Positions 17,713-26,739 of a stretch of DNA of 41,142 nucleotides are shown one piece after another (position 1 is the first letter of the stretch; each line of letters opens with the position of its first letter). This DNA is from Flavobacteriaceae bacterium (GTDB taxonomy: Bacteria; Bacteroidota; Bacteroidia; Flavobacteriales; Flavobacteriaceae), in NCBI GenBank assembly GCA_002697255.1, contig NZUH01000028.1, forward strand, positions 1 to 41,142. Direction: 5' to 3'. The position numbers and the translations under genes were made by a program. The notes beneath the pieces are model-generated. The model worked only from the letters and a program-made list of their open reading frames with translations, was not told where the DNA came from and did no database searches.

Positions 17713-18486
17713 CTAAAATTGAATTTTAAATGAGTTAGTTAAGTTACTAAATGATTCTAAATCTATCCTAATTGAACCAACAATTAAATCCGCTTTTACT
17801 TTTATTGGAATTCTATTGTCGTCAGCCGTAATCCACATAGTTAAACTTTCGTCTTTTTTGAACACCCGCCCATATTGAACATAGGGGCGGATTTTAAAAC
17901 ATAATATTTTTCCAAAATTAGTGTTAATAATTTCCGTTTTCAAATACTTAATTTTTAAATTATAATTCTCAGAGTCAAAAAACATATTCACAGAAATTTC
18001 GTTTTTATCATCTAAATCATTTATTGAAAAATATTTTCTAAGAAAATAAAACACTGAAACCATATCTTGAGCATTTTTTTTAATTTTAAAATTTTTCAAA
18101 GATTTAGTTTTTAAATTATTCACAGTTGCTTCATCTTTGTCATGGTTGAATTGAATTTCTATGTTTTTTTTGTAACCTCCTTCATTAATATTCCTGATAA
18201 ATTTATTAGTTAAAATATTCTCGTTTTCAAAAAAACTTTCATATCTATCTCTAACCTTAAAGAGTAAATTTAAAGCCCCAGTTGTTTTACCAACCATTTT
18301 GGAATGAAATAAATCTATACCATTTATTTTATCATTAGTAAGACTCACAGTAGCTTCCCCAGCCTTTAACCATCCACTATATGAAATTTTATATTTTAAC
18401 CATTCACCAGACTTGAAAGGCTGTATATTTTGAGAATTAATACTAAGAAAAAATAACATTAAAATTGAAAAAATGTTTCTTTTCAT
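17713..18486 (-). CDS. DUF3108 family exported protein
   Basis: The 257-residue protein has a signal peptide (ending FLSINSQ). The DUF3108 hallmark FKSGEWLKYKISYSGWLKAGEA lies right after cleavage, followed by an antiparallel beta-rich body (IDLFHSKMVGKTTGALN, VRDRYESFF, MVSVFYFLRKYF). It should be periplasmic. The fold resembles LolA/LolB-like lipid-binding barrels, but no function is established for this family. It lies 4 bases before the M23 gene and 5 bases after uvrC. The recurrent pairing of DUF3108 with a cell-wall peptidase in Bacteroidota suggests an envelope role; this is inference. Confidence 0.85.
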   Translation of the reverse strand: MKRNIFSILMLFFLSINSQNIQPFKSGEWLKYKISYSGWLKAGEATVSLTNDKINGIDLFHSKMVGKTTGALNLLFKVRDRYESFFENENILTNKFIRNINEGGYKKNIEIQFNHDKDEATVNNLKTKSLKNFKIKKNAQDMVSVFYFLRKYFSINDLDDKNEISVNMFFDSENYNLKIKYLKTEIINTNFGKILCFKIRPYVQYGRVFKKDESLTMWITADDNRIPIKVKADLIVGSIRIDLESFSNLTNSFKIQF

Positions 18487-18491
18487 AAATT

Positions 18492-20312
18492 TTAAGATTT
18501 AAAATAGTTATAAATTAAACTTGCTTTTTTGCCCCCAATAATCAATTTAAGTTCATCAAAGTTTTTAGTTTTAATTTTTTTTAATGACTTAAATTTAACA
18601 AAAAGATTTCTTGAAGTTTTTTGTCCAATTCCTGGGATATTTACAAGTTCAGTTTCTAAAAAAGACTTGTCTCTTCTTTTTCTATATTGTCTTAAACTAA
18701 ATCTATGAGCCTCGTCTCTTAGCCTTTGAATTAACTTTAATGATTCAGATCTTTTATCAATATATAATGGTGTTATTTCTCCGTAAAAATATATTTCCTC
18801 TAATCTCTTAGCAATTCCGATAATTACAATTTTATTAAAAATATTTAATTTTTTTAGTGACTTGACAGATGACGATAATTGCCCCTTACCACCATCAATT
18901 ATTATCAGGTCTGGCAAAGTTTTATTTTCCTTAATTAGCCTTGAGTATCTTCGATATACAACTTCTTCTATTGAAGCAAAATCATTTTGAGAAGAGACTG
19001 ATTTAATATTGTAATGCCTATACTCTTTTTTTGATGGTTTAGCATTTTTAAAAACAACGCAGGCGGAAGATTGATATGAACCTTGAAAGTTTGAATTATC
19101 AAAGCACTCTATATGATTTGGAATCATTTTCATATTTAAGTCAATTTTCAATTTTTTTAAAATTCTTTGAGATGAATCTGAAAAATTAGAAATAGCTTCA
19201 GATTTAAAAAAATTAATTTTATAGTTTTTTATATTTCTTAAAGACATTTTTAAAAGTTGATTTTTATCACCAGCCTTTGGGATAGTACATTTCTTGTAAT
19301 CCATGCAATCGATTTTAATGTTTGAACATAATTCATTAGAATTAGATAAGAATTTAATTTTTATTTGAGGAATTAATTGTTCAAGAATATTCTTATCATC
19401 GATTTTATTTGATTTTTTAACATGCGTATTAAATGAGCTAATTATAAAGCCGTTTGATATCTGTGTGAAATTAATATACGCAAAAAATTTATCTGAAATA
19501 ATAGTATAGATATCTAAATTTCTTATTCTAGAATTCACTACCATAGATTTTGACTGATAATTTTCCAAAGCTTTTAGCCTATTTTTGTACTCCAGAGCTT
19601 TTTCATATTCCTGATTATCAGAAAATTCCATCATCTGCTTCTTAAATTGTAATTTAGATTTTAAGAATTTACCTTTTAAAATATCTTTTATAGAATTGAT
19701 GAACGAATTATATTTTTGTTCTGAAATTAAATTTTTAGAATTCTGTTCATTCTTTTCAAAACCGAGTATTATAAAATGACCATTTTTTTCAAGCACTCTT
19801 AAGTAGATTTTTGTTGACTTATCATTTATGGTTTTTTCGGTTAAATTATAATTACTTTTTCTTACTGGATATATATCATTTATTAAATCTAAAAGCGTGT
19901 TTATGGTTTTTATATTTGTATATGGTCCAAAATATTTAGAACCATCATGAATTATTTTTCTGGTTAAAAAAATTCTTGGAAATCTTTCATTTTTAATACA
20001 TATCCACGGATAAGATTTTCCGTCTTTTAATAAAATATTATACTTTGGTTTAAATTTTTTTATAAGATTGTTCTCTAAAAGAAGAGCATCTGATTCAGTG
20101 GTTACCAAAATGACCGAAATACTTGAAATTTTAGAAATTAAAGACTTTGTCTTTTCGTCAAATTTATTTCCAGAAAAATAAGATTTGACTCTTTTTTTTA
20201 AATTTTTCGCTTTTCCTATATAAATGACACGTTTAGATTTATCCAAAAACTTATATACTCCTGGCGATGAGGTTAAGTTTTTTAAGTATTCAGAAATCGA
20301 ACTTTTAATCAT
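18492..20312 (-). CDS. uvrC: Excinuclease ABC subunit C
   Basis: This 606-residue cytoplasmic nuclease makes both incisions in UvrABC nucleotide-excision repair. The order of domains is standard: an N-terminal GIY-YIG nuclease (SPGVYKFLDKSKRVIYIGKA) for the 3' cut; a Cys-containing central part; a UVR motif near 220-250 (DNQEYEKALEYKNRLKAL) that contacts UvrB; an RNase H-like nuclease (ECFDNSNFQGSYQSSACVVF, DLIIIDGGKGQL, then RDEAHRF) for the 5' cut; and C-terminal helix-hairpin-helix DNA-binding motifs (LVNIPGIGQKTS). All catalytic landmarks are present and length is normal. It is the first of a compact run uvrC-DUF3108-M23-pgi, 49 bases after the DksA-like gene. Confidence 0.97.
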   Translation of the reverse strand: MIKSSISEYLKNLTSSPGVYKFLDKSKRVIYIGKAKNLKKRVKSYFSGNKFDEKTKSLISKISSISVILVTTESDALLLENNLIKKFKPKYNILLKDGKSYPWICIKNERFPRIFLTRKIIHDGSKYFGPYTNIKTINTLLDLINDIYPVRKSNYNLTEKTINDKSTKIYLRVLEKNGHFIILGFEKNEQNSKNLISEQKYNSFINSIKDILKGKFLKSKLQFKKQMMEFSDNQEYEKALEYKNRLKALENYQSKSMVVNSRIRNLDIYTIISDKFFAYINFTQISNGFIISSFNTHVKKSNKIDDKNILEQLIPQIKIKFLSNSNELCSNIKIDCMDYKKCTIPKAGDKNQLLKMSLRNIKNYKINFFKSEAISNFSDSSQRILKKLKIDLNMKMIPNHIECFDNSNFQGSYQSSACVVFKNAKPSKKEYRHYNIKSVSSQNDFASIEEVVYRRYSRLIKENKTLPDLIIIDGGKGQLSSSVKSLKKLNIFNKIVIIGIAKRLEEIYFYGEITPLYIDKRSESLKLIQRLRDEAHRFSLRQYRKRRDKSFLETELVNIPGIGQKTSRNLFVKFKSLKKIKTKNFDELKLIIGGKKASLIYNYFKS

Positions 20313-20361
20313 TATTTAAAATATCCCTAAACAAAGGGGTTGAAAAGAAAGTACACTTATG

Positions 20362-20745
20362 CTATTTTTGCATATTTTTAGCCTCAATACTCAGAGTTGC
20401 ATGGGGTACAAGTTTGAGTCTTTGCTTTGAAATCAATTTTCCGGTAACTCTACATATACCATATGTTTTATTTTCAATTCTAATCAATGCAGTTTTTAAG
20501 TCTCTTATAAATTTTTCTTGTCTTAAAGCTAATTGCGAATTTGATTCTTTACTCATAACGGTACTACCCTCGTCAAACGCTTTAAATGTCGGAGAAGTAT
20601 CCTCTGTTCCGTTATTATGATCATTCATATACGCACTTCTGATTAATTCAAGATCATGCTTTGCTTTACCTATTTTTATGTTTATAAGGTCCTTAAACTC
20701 TAATAAGTCTTTGTCTGTGTATCTAATATTTACATCTTTACTCAT
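20362..20745 (-). CDS. TraR/DksA family protein with degenerate zinc finger
   Basis: The 127-residue protein has the N-terminal coiled-coil of the DksA family (residues ~10-90, with the acidic tip region around DEGSTVMSKES) and the C-terminal globular part IENKTYGICRVTGKLISKQR then LVPHATLSIEAKNMQ. Classical DksA carries a four-Cys zinc finger here; this protein has a single Cys (C98). This pattern is usual for the Bacteroidota branch. DksA-type proteins enter the RNA polymerase secondary channel and modulate transcription, often with ppGpp. It follows ileS after 4 bases, a neighbourhood common in the phylum. Family is firm; whether it acts as a ppGpp cofactor is not known. Confidence 0.9.
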   Translation of the reverse strand: MSKDVNIRYTDKDLLEFKDLINIKIGKAKHDLELIRSAYMNDHNNGTEDTSPTFKAFDEGSTVMSKESNSQLALRQEKFIRDLKTALIRIENKTYGICRVTGKLISKQRLKLVPHATLSIEAKNMQK

Positions 20746-20749
20746 AGTT

Positions 20750-23700
20750 TCAAACTTTAGTTATAAATATTTTAATTTTTAATTTATCAAAAAATATTTC
20801 AACCCCTCCTTCAGATTCAATATCAAATTGAATAATGTTTGATAGGGTTTCCGTTTTTACATATTCTATATTGTTTTCAATAGCCTTTCGAATTTCAGAA
20901 TCACCAGTAAAACTCAGTTTAATTCTATCCGTAACTTCAAATTCTTTAGATTTTCTTAAACTCTGAATCTTACTTACTATTTCCCGCGAAATTCCTTCAT
21001 CCTTTAACTTTTGGTCAATTGTTATATCCAATGCAACTGTAATATTGCCTTGATTAGCCACCAACCAACCTTCGATGTCTTTTGAAGAAATATCAAAGTC
21101 ATCTAAATCGAAAGTTATAGATTTTTTATCAATAAATAAATCTATTTTTCCAGTTTTTTCTAAGTCTAAAATTCTTTCGTTATTTAGAAGGTTAGTTTGA
21201 AATGAAATTTCTTTCATAAACTTGCCGTATCTGGGTCCAAGTTTTTTAAAATTGGGCTTAATAGACTTTACAAGTAAATCTGATTCACCCTCGATATATT
21301 CGATTTTTTTAATATTTACTTCTCTTTTAATCTCCTTGGAAACTGAATTAATGATATTTTTTTCATCATCATGATTAAGAGGTATTAATATTCTTTTTAA
21401 AGGTTGTCTAACTTTGATTTTTTCCTTAGCACGTAATGATAAAGTAAGAGAAGAAATTATTTGAGCATATTTAATTTTTTCCTCTAATTTATTATCTATT
21501 TTTGAATCTTCAGAATTAGGGAAACTTTCCAAATGAACACTTTCCTTAAAATCATTATCAAAACTCTTTGTTAAGTCTAAATACATTTTATCCATAAAAA
21601 AAGGAGAGATTGGAGCCGAAATTTTACAAATATCTATTAAAACAGTAAATAAAGTTTGAAATGCTGAAATTTTATCAAACTCGTAATCGCCTTTCCAAAA
21701 TCTTCTTCTACTTAATCTCACATACCAATTACTTAAATTATCAATAACAAAATTTGTTATATCTCTTGCTGCTTTAGTAGGCTCATAATCTTTATAATAG
21801 TTATCAACCTTATAAATTAAAGTATTTAACTCCGAAATTATCCATCTGTCTAGCTCAGGCCTTTTAGAAAAATGAATTTCTTCCTCATTATACCTAAAGT
21901 TATCTATATTAGCATACATAGCAAAAAAAGAATATGTGTTATAAAGTGTTCCAAAAAATTTTCTCTTTACTTCTTCCACTCCTTTAATATCAAATTTTAG
22001 ATTATCCCATGGATTTGAATTTGATATGATATACCATCTTGTAGCATCTGGACCAAAATCAGTTAAAGTTTTGAAAGGATCAACAGCATTGCCTAATCTC
22101 TTTGACATTTTTTGGCCGTTCTTATCCAAAACAAGACCATTAGAAATAACATTTTTATAAGAAACAGAATTAAATATCATTGTACTAATCGCATGTAAAG
22201 TATAAAACCATCCTCTTGTTTGATCAACACCTTCCGCTATAAAATCAGCTGGGAAAAAACGTTTATCATCAATATATTCTTTATTTTCAAATGGATAATG
22301 CCATTGCGCGTAGGGCATACTTCCAGAGTCAAACCAAACATCTATTAAATCCGACTCTCTACTCATTTTCTTTCCAGAATCTGAAACCAAAAATATATTA
22401 TCAACTATATTTTTATGAAGATCAATTTTAGAGTAATTTTCATCTGATAAATCGTTTAATTTAAATTGGGAAAATATATTTTTTTGCATAAAACCATAAC
22501 TAACAGATTTTTTAATTTCGCTTATCAACTCCTCAATGGAACCTATACAGATTTCTTCAACACCATCATCTGTTCTCCAAATTGGAAGTGGTATGCCCCA
22601 AAATCTTGATCTTGAAAGATTCCAATCATTAACATTTTCTAACCACTTTTCAAATCTTCCTTCACCAGTTGATTTTGGTTTCCAGTTAATTTTTTTATTT
22701 AATTTCACCATTTCATCACTATACGAAGAAGCTTTTATAAACCAAGAATCAATTGGATAGTAAAGTATAGGTTTATCAGTTCTCCAACAATTAGGATAAC
22801 TGTGTTTATATTTTTCTACCCTAAATGCTTTGTTTTCAATTTTCAATTTGATTGCAATTTCAACATCAACTGATCTTTCAGGAGCATTTCCCTTATCATA
22901 ATATTCATTCTTTACAAACTTCCCTGATAATTCACCCATCTCTGGCCTAAACTTACCCTGTAGATCAACAAGTGGTACCAAATCTTTATTACTATCCTCT
23001 ACTAGCAAAGGAGGTATAATTGGAGTTGCTAATTTAGCAACTAGTGCATCATCTGCACCAAAGGTTGGAGCTGTGTGCACAATCCCTGTACCTTCAGAGG
23101 TAGTCACAAAATCTCCTAAAATTATCCTAAATGCATTATGAGGATTTTCAAAAGGTTTAGCATAATCAAGTAATTGCTCGTAGCCAATATTTTCTAATTC
23201 TTTACCTAAAAAAGATTTTAATTTTAAATAAGGTATGCTTTTAGGATCAAATTCATATTTATTAAAATCTTCCAAACTATCAGAGCTAAAAAATATATTT
23301 GAAAACTGTTTATTTATTAAATTTTCTGCAACGATGAAATCTGCTTTAATTCCAGTATATTGATTAAATGACCGAATCAAACTATACTTGATTTTTGGGC
23401 CTACAGTTAACGCAGTATTACTTGGTAATGTCCATGGGGTTGTAGTCCAAGCTAAAACAAAAATATCTAAATCACTTTTTAAAAAATTAGGAAGATTTTT
23501 TTTCTTTATTTTAAACTGAGCTGTTACAGTAGTATCTGTGACATCTTGATATGTGCCAGGCTGATTTAACTCATGGGAACTTATAGCGGTACCCGCTTTA
23601 GGGGAATAAGGCTGAATTGTATATCCTTTGTAGATTAATTTCTTGTTATAAATCTGCTTTAATAACCACCAAACAGACTCCATATATTTAGAAGTATATG

Positions 23701-24148
23701 TGATATATGGATCTTCAACATCAACCCAGTATCCCATTTTTAAAGTTAAATCATTCCAAATATCGGTATATTTCATTACTGCTTTTTTACATTCCTTATT
23801 GTAATCTTCTATACTGATTTTCTTACCGATATCTTCTTTAGTAATTCCAAGACTATTTTCAACACCTAATTCAACAGGCAAACCGTGGGTATCCCATCCA
23901 GCTTTTCTCTTAACATAAAAGCCTTTCATTGTTTTAAACCTTAAGAAAATATCCTTTATTGATCTTGCCAACAGATGATGTATTCCAGGAAGTCCATTTG
24001 CAGATGGTGGGCCTTCAAAAAAAATGTATGGGGGTTTACCCAATGATTGATCAACAGATTTTTTAAAAATTTCTTTAGTTTCCCAGTGTAAAAGAATTTC
24101 GTCTGAAATTTTTGAAAGATTTAGGTTTTTATATTCCTTGAAATTCAT
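20750..24148 (-). CDS. ileS: Isoleucyl-tRNA synthetase, probable IleRS2 type
   Basis: This 1132-residue class I synthetase charges tRNA-Ile with isoleucine. The catalytic core begins FEGPPSANGLPGIHHLLA, where the family HIGH signature reads G55-I-H-H58: first and third residues are swapped. The second signature is KMSKR at 680-684 (GQKMSKRLGNAVDP). The CP1 editing domain is present (WTTTPWTLPSNTAL, GTGIVHTAPTFGADD), as are RKAGWDTHGLPVE and WFDSGSMPYAQWH. Length and the KMSKRLGN context fit the eukaryote-like IleRS2 class rather than the mupirocin-sensitive IleRS1. IleRS2 with a GxHH signature has been reported to be extremely resistant to mupirocin. Function is certain; class and resistance are inference. 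Confidence 0.97.
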   Translation of the reverse strand: MNFKEYKNLNLSKISDEILLHWETKEIFKKSVDQSLGKPPYIFFEGPPSANGLPGIHHLLARSIKDIFLRFKTMKGFYVKRKAGWDTHGLPVELGVENSLGITKEDIGKKISIEDYNKECKKAVMKYTDIWNDLTLKMGYWVDVEDPYITYTSKYMESVWWLLKQIYNKKLIYKGYTIQPYSPKAGTAISSHELNQPGTYQDVTDTTVTAQFKIKKKNLPNFLKSDLDIFVLAWTTTPWTLPSNTALTVGPKIKYSLIRSFNQYTGIKADFIVAENLINKQFSNIFFSSDSLEDFNKYEFDPKSIPYLKLKSFLGKELENIGYEQLLDYAKPFENPHNAFRIILGDFVTTSEGTGIVHTAPTFGADDALVAKLATPIIPPLLVEDSNKDLVPLVDLQGKFRPEMGELSGKFVKNEYYDKGNAPERSVDVEIAIKLKIENKAFRVEKYKHSYPNCWRTDKPILYYPIDSWFIKASSYSDEMVKLNKKINWKPKSTGEGRFEKWLENVNDWNLSRSRFWGIPLPIWRTDDGVEEICIGSIEELISEIKKSVSYGFMQKNIFSQFKLNDLSDENYSKIDLHKNIVDNIFLVSDSGKKMSRESDLIDVWFDSGSMPYAQWHYPFENKEYIDDKRFFPADFIAEGVDQTRGWFYTLHAISTMIFNSVSYKNVISNGLVLDKNGQKMSKRLGNAVDPFKTLTDFGPDATRWYIISNSNPWDNLKFDIKGVEEVKRKFFGTLYNTYSFFAMYANIDNFRYNEEEIHFSKRPELDRWIISELNTLIYKVDNYYKDYEPTKAARDITNFVIDNLSNWYVRLSRRRFWKGDYEFDKISAFQTLFTVLIDICKISAPISPFFMDKMYLDLTKSFDNDFKESVHLESFPNSEDSKIDNKLEEKIKYAQIISSLTLSLRAKEKIKVRQPLKRILIPLNHDDEKNIINSVSKEIKREVNIKKIEYIEGESDLLVKSIKPNFKKLGPRYGKFMKEISFQTNLLNNERILDLEKTGKIDLFIDKKSITFDLDDFDISSKDIEGWLVANQGNITVALDITIDQKLKDEGISREIVSKIQSLRKSKEFEVTDRIKLSFTGDSEIRKAIENNIEYVKTETLSNIIQFDIESEGGVEIFFDKLKIKIFITKV

Positions 24149-24151
24149 TAG

Positions 24152-24167
24152 TTAAATGCAAAATTTA
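24152..24167 (-). promoter_or_regulatory. Candidate promoter element before ileS
   Basis: On the minus strand TAAATTTTGC (24167-24158) resembles the flavobacterial -7 element TAnnTTTG with one extra internal base, 10 bases before the ileS ATG. I see no clear -33 TTG at the expected distance. If used, the leader would be very short. Confidence 0.3.
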
Positions 24168-24202
24168 TCGAGTAAACGAAAATACTAAATTTAGTTAAAC
24201 TA

Positions 24203-25561
24203 TTAAGAAATGTGCTCAATCAAATCCTCAATTTTGGCTAAATAAACAATTTCAATTTTTTTTGATGAAATTATATCACAATATTTTGAAATAAAAATTT
24301 TTGAAAAACCAAGTTTTTCTGCTTCTTTAATTCTTTGATTAATTCTATTAACTGGCCTTATTTCTCCAGAAAGTCCTACTTCTCCCGCAAAACAATAATT
24401 TTCAGGGATATTAATGTCATTGTTTGATGACATAATTGCACAAATAATAGCTAAATCATTACCTGTATCTTCTACTTTTAATCCACCTGTAACATTTAGG
24501 AAGATATCTTTTGACCCCAAATGAAATCCTGCTCTTTTTTCTAAAACTGCCAATAACATATTAAGTCTTTTAGAATTAATGCCGGTTGAGCTTCTTTGAG
24601 GAGTACCATATACCGCTGAACTTACAAGTGCCTGGACCTCGATTAAAAAAGATCTAGATCCCTCAACAGATGCACAAATAGCTATACCACTTAATTTTTG
24701 ATCAGAATTACCTATTAGAATTTCAGACGGATTAACAATTTCTTTTAATCCTTCTGAAACCATTTCATATATTCCGATTTCATTTGTTGAACCAAATCTA
24801 TTTTTTTTAACTCTCAAAATTCTATATAAATAATTTCTGTCTCCTTCAAACTGTAACACTGTATCAACCATGTGCTCCAAAACCTTGGGACCTGCAATAT
24901 GTCCATCTTTATTAATATGTCCAATTAACATTACAGGAATTGAGGTTTTTTTCCCGAACTGAATCAACTCTGATGTACATGTTTTAAGCTGTGAAATACT
25001 TCCTTGCATTGAATCAATTGAACCAAGTGTTAAAGTTTGTACTGAATCAATGATCAATAAGTCAGGTTTAATTTTTTCTGCATGAGAAAAAATACTTTCC
25101 AACTTGTTTTGAGAATATATAAGACAATTTTTGTTTGAATAGTTTAGCCTATTTGCTCTAATTTTAATTTGATTTTCACTTTCTTCACCAGAAACATACA
25201 GAACTTTTTTATTAATCATCAAAGATAATTGTAAAAATAATGTGCTTTTACCGATTCCTGGCTCACCACCTAAAAGTATTATTGACCCTGCTACAATACC
25301 ACCACCTAAAACTCTATCAAACTCATTATCCTTTGTTTTAATTCTACATTCATCTTTAATCTCAATTTCATCAATAGATTTAGGAAAATTCTTCGACCTT
25401 ATAAGTTCTGAATTTTTATGATCCCAAAAACTTTTTTTTGAAATTTCATTAAATTCTTCAACTATGGTGTTCCAATTATTGCATTTATTGCACTGACCTT
25501 GCCATTTTACATAGTGAGCTCCACATTCTTTACAAAAAAAAGTACTTTTATGAGTTGACAT
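24203..25561 (-). CDS. radA: DNA repair protein RadA
   Basis: This 452-residue ATPase supports branch migration and processing of recombination intermediates. It has an N-terminal four-Cys zinc finger (C9, C12 in FCKECG; the second pair in GQCNKC), a RecA-like ATPase core with Walker A GGEPGIGKST, a Walker B region (DLLIIDSVQTL), the RadA-specific KNRFG motif, and a C-terminal Lon-protease-like domain (EVQALVSSAVYGTPQRS, NDLAIICAIMSS, FAGEVGLSGEIRPV). Order and length are standard. It starts 2 bases after the esterase-fold gene and is probably the last gene of the panC-panD-flippase-esterase-radA transcript, a gene order that I recognise from other Flavobacteriia. Confidence 0.97.
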   Translation of the reverse strand: MSTHKSTFFCKECGAHYVKWQGQCNKCNNWNTIVEEFNEISKKSFWDHKNSELIRSKNFPKSIDEIEIKDECRIKTKDNEFDRVLGGGIVAGSIILLGGEPGIGKSTLFLQLSLMINKKVLYVSGEESENQIKIRANRLNYSNKNCLIYSQNKLESIFSHAEKIKPDLLIIDSVQTLTLGSIDSMQGSISQLKTCTSELIQFGKKTSIPVMLIGHINKDGHIAGPKVLEHMVDTVLQFEGDRNYLYRILRVKKNRFGSTNEIGIYEMVSEGLKEIVNPSEILIGNSDQKLSGIAICASVEGSRSFLIEVQALVSSAVYGTPQRSSTGINSKRLNMLLAVLEKRAGFHLGSKDIFLNVTGGLKVEDTGNDLAIICAIMSSNNDINIPENYCFAGEVGLSGEIRPVNRINQRIKEAEKLGFSKIFISKYCDIISSKKIEIVYLAKIEDLIEHIS

Positions 25562-25563
25562 AA

Positions 25564-26739
25564 CTAAAAATTAAAATCTGACTTAATCTTATCAGCTAAT
25601 TCGATAAGATAGTCTTTAGTTAAACCACTTACATTGTCCATATTATAGGCTGATCTATATATGTGCATCGCTTTTCTTGGATTTCCTGTTTCCTCATAAA
25701 ATCTGCCTTTGTAATAACTTGGCAGAATTGTTTGTGGGTATTCCTGAATAGCAAGTTTTGAAAGGTCGTCAAAAAACTCATACATTTCATTCAATTCAAT
25801 ATATTCTTCAATTGCCATAAAATCATTAATAGAAATTCTTTTTTCTATGTCATAAAAATCTTTGATGAGCTCATATTTATTTAGCAAATAATCCAAGGGG
25901 GGAATTTCTAGTTTTGAAATTATCGAATCATATTCAATTCTGTCAATATCAGAATATATTGAGTATAAACTTCTAATAGAACTTGGTATACTAACAGAAG
26001 GAACAACATAATGATTCTCATTATTAAAAATAAAAGATTTAAATTTTACATTTTTATTTTTAATCGAATCTAAAGATTTAGATGTGTCCAAAACATCTTC
26101 ATATATAGATTTAAAATCATTTTTAGATGAAGATATAACATACAGCACTTTATTTTTTGTGTTATTTAACTTTTGAATTAAATACTTATCCATATTTTTT
26201 GAAAATTTAGGGCTAACCGAAATATAACCACGAATTATTGGGTTTTCTTTTAAAAGGAAAAAATTTATAAAATTGGCTGTTCTTTCCTGGCCAATTATGA
26301 TTCTAAAAGTTGAACCTCTATAATTTTTAGATATATATGGAATTAATTCATTTTCAATAAAATTATAAAAAGATAAAGTCGAAGTTATAGGGGTATTATT
26401 AATATTATCCAAAACTGATACGTCTTTATATCTTGTTTCATTTTGCTTTATGCCAACAACTATATTTTCAGGAATATCTCCCCAATAAGATAAATAATCA
26501 ATACTACCCGAAACCATATTGAACATATAATCTCCGTCTAAAACAATCACTAATGGAAATTTTTTTTCATCATTTTCATTAAATGATCTAGGTAACTGAA
26601 TCTCAATAGATCTTTCCTTATTTAAAAACTTTGAAAAAATAGTATCATTAATTTTTGTAATATTTAATGAATCTAAGTTCTGAGAAAAACCAAGATTCAA
26701 AATAAATGAAATTATAATAAAACTAAATATGTTTTTCAT
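25564..26739 (-). CDS. Exported esterase-fold (alpha/beta hydrolase) protein with altered nucleophile site
   Basis: The 391-residue protein has a signal peptide ending NLGFSQ. Its body matches the Fes/esterase-D-like branch: RSIEIQLPRSF, FPLVIVLDGDYMF, a GIKQNETRYKDV loop, and a strand-elbow RIIIGQERTANF. The nucleophile elbow is normally GHSxGG; here it is G150-Q-E152-R-T, so Glu stands where Ser should be. The C-terminal ~80 residues are helical and TPR-like (ILPSYYKGRFYEETGNPRKAMHIYRSAY). The protein is probably not a classical serine esterase; a binding or scaffold role is possible. The downstream and upstream genes overlap or abut it (4-base overlap with the flippase gene), so it is in the pan operon. 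Confidence 0.82.
   Translation of the reverse strand: MKNIFSFIIISFILNLGFSQNLDSLNITKINDTIFSKFLNKERSIEIQLPRSFNENDEKKFPLVIVLDGDYMFNMVSGSIDYLSYWGDIPENIVVGIKQNETRYKDVSVLDNINNTPITSTLSFYNFIENELIPYISKNYRGSTFRIIIGQERTANFINFFLLKENPIIRGYISVSPKFSKNMDKYLIQKLNNTKNKVLYVISSSKNDFKSIYEDVLDTSKSLDSIKNKNVKFKSFIFNNENHYVVPSVSIPSSIRSLYSIYSDIDRIEYDSIISKLEIPPLDYLLNKYELIKDFYDIEKRISINDFMAIEEYIELNEMYEFFDDLSKLAIQEYPQTILPSYYKGRFYEETGNPRKAMHIYRSAYNMDNVSGLTKDYLIELADKIKSDFNF

Noticed and set aside
20330-20350. CCCT/AGGG mini-hairpin between uvrC and the DksA-like gene as a terminator
   Set aside because: A 4-bp stem without a T-tract is not convincing; the genes are only 49 bases apart.
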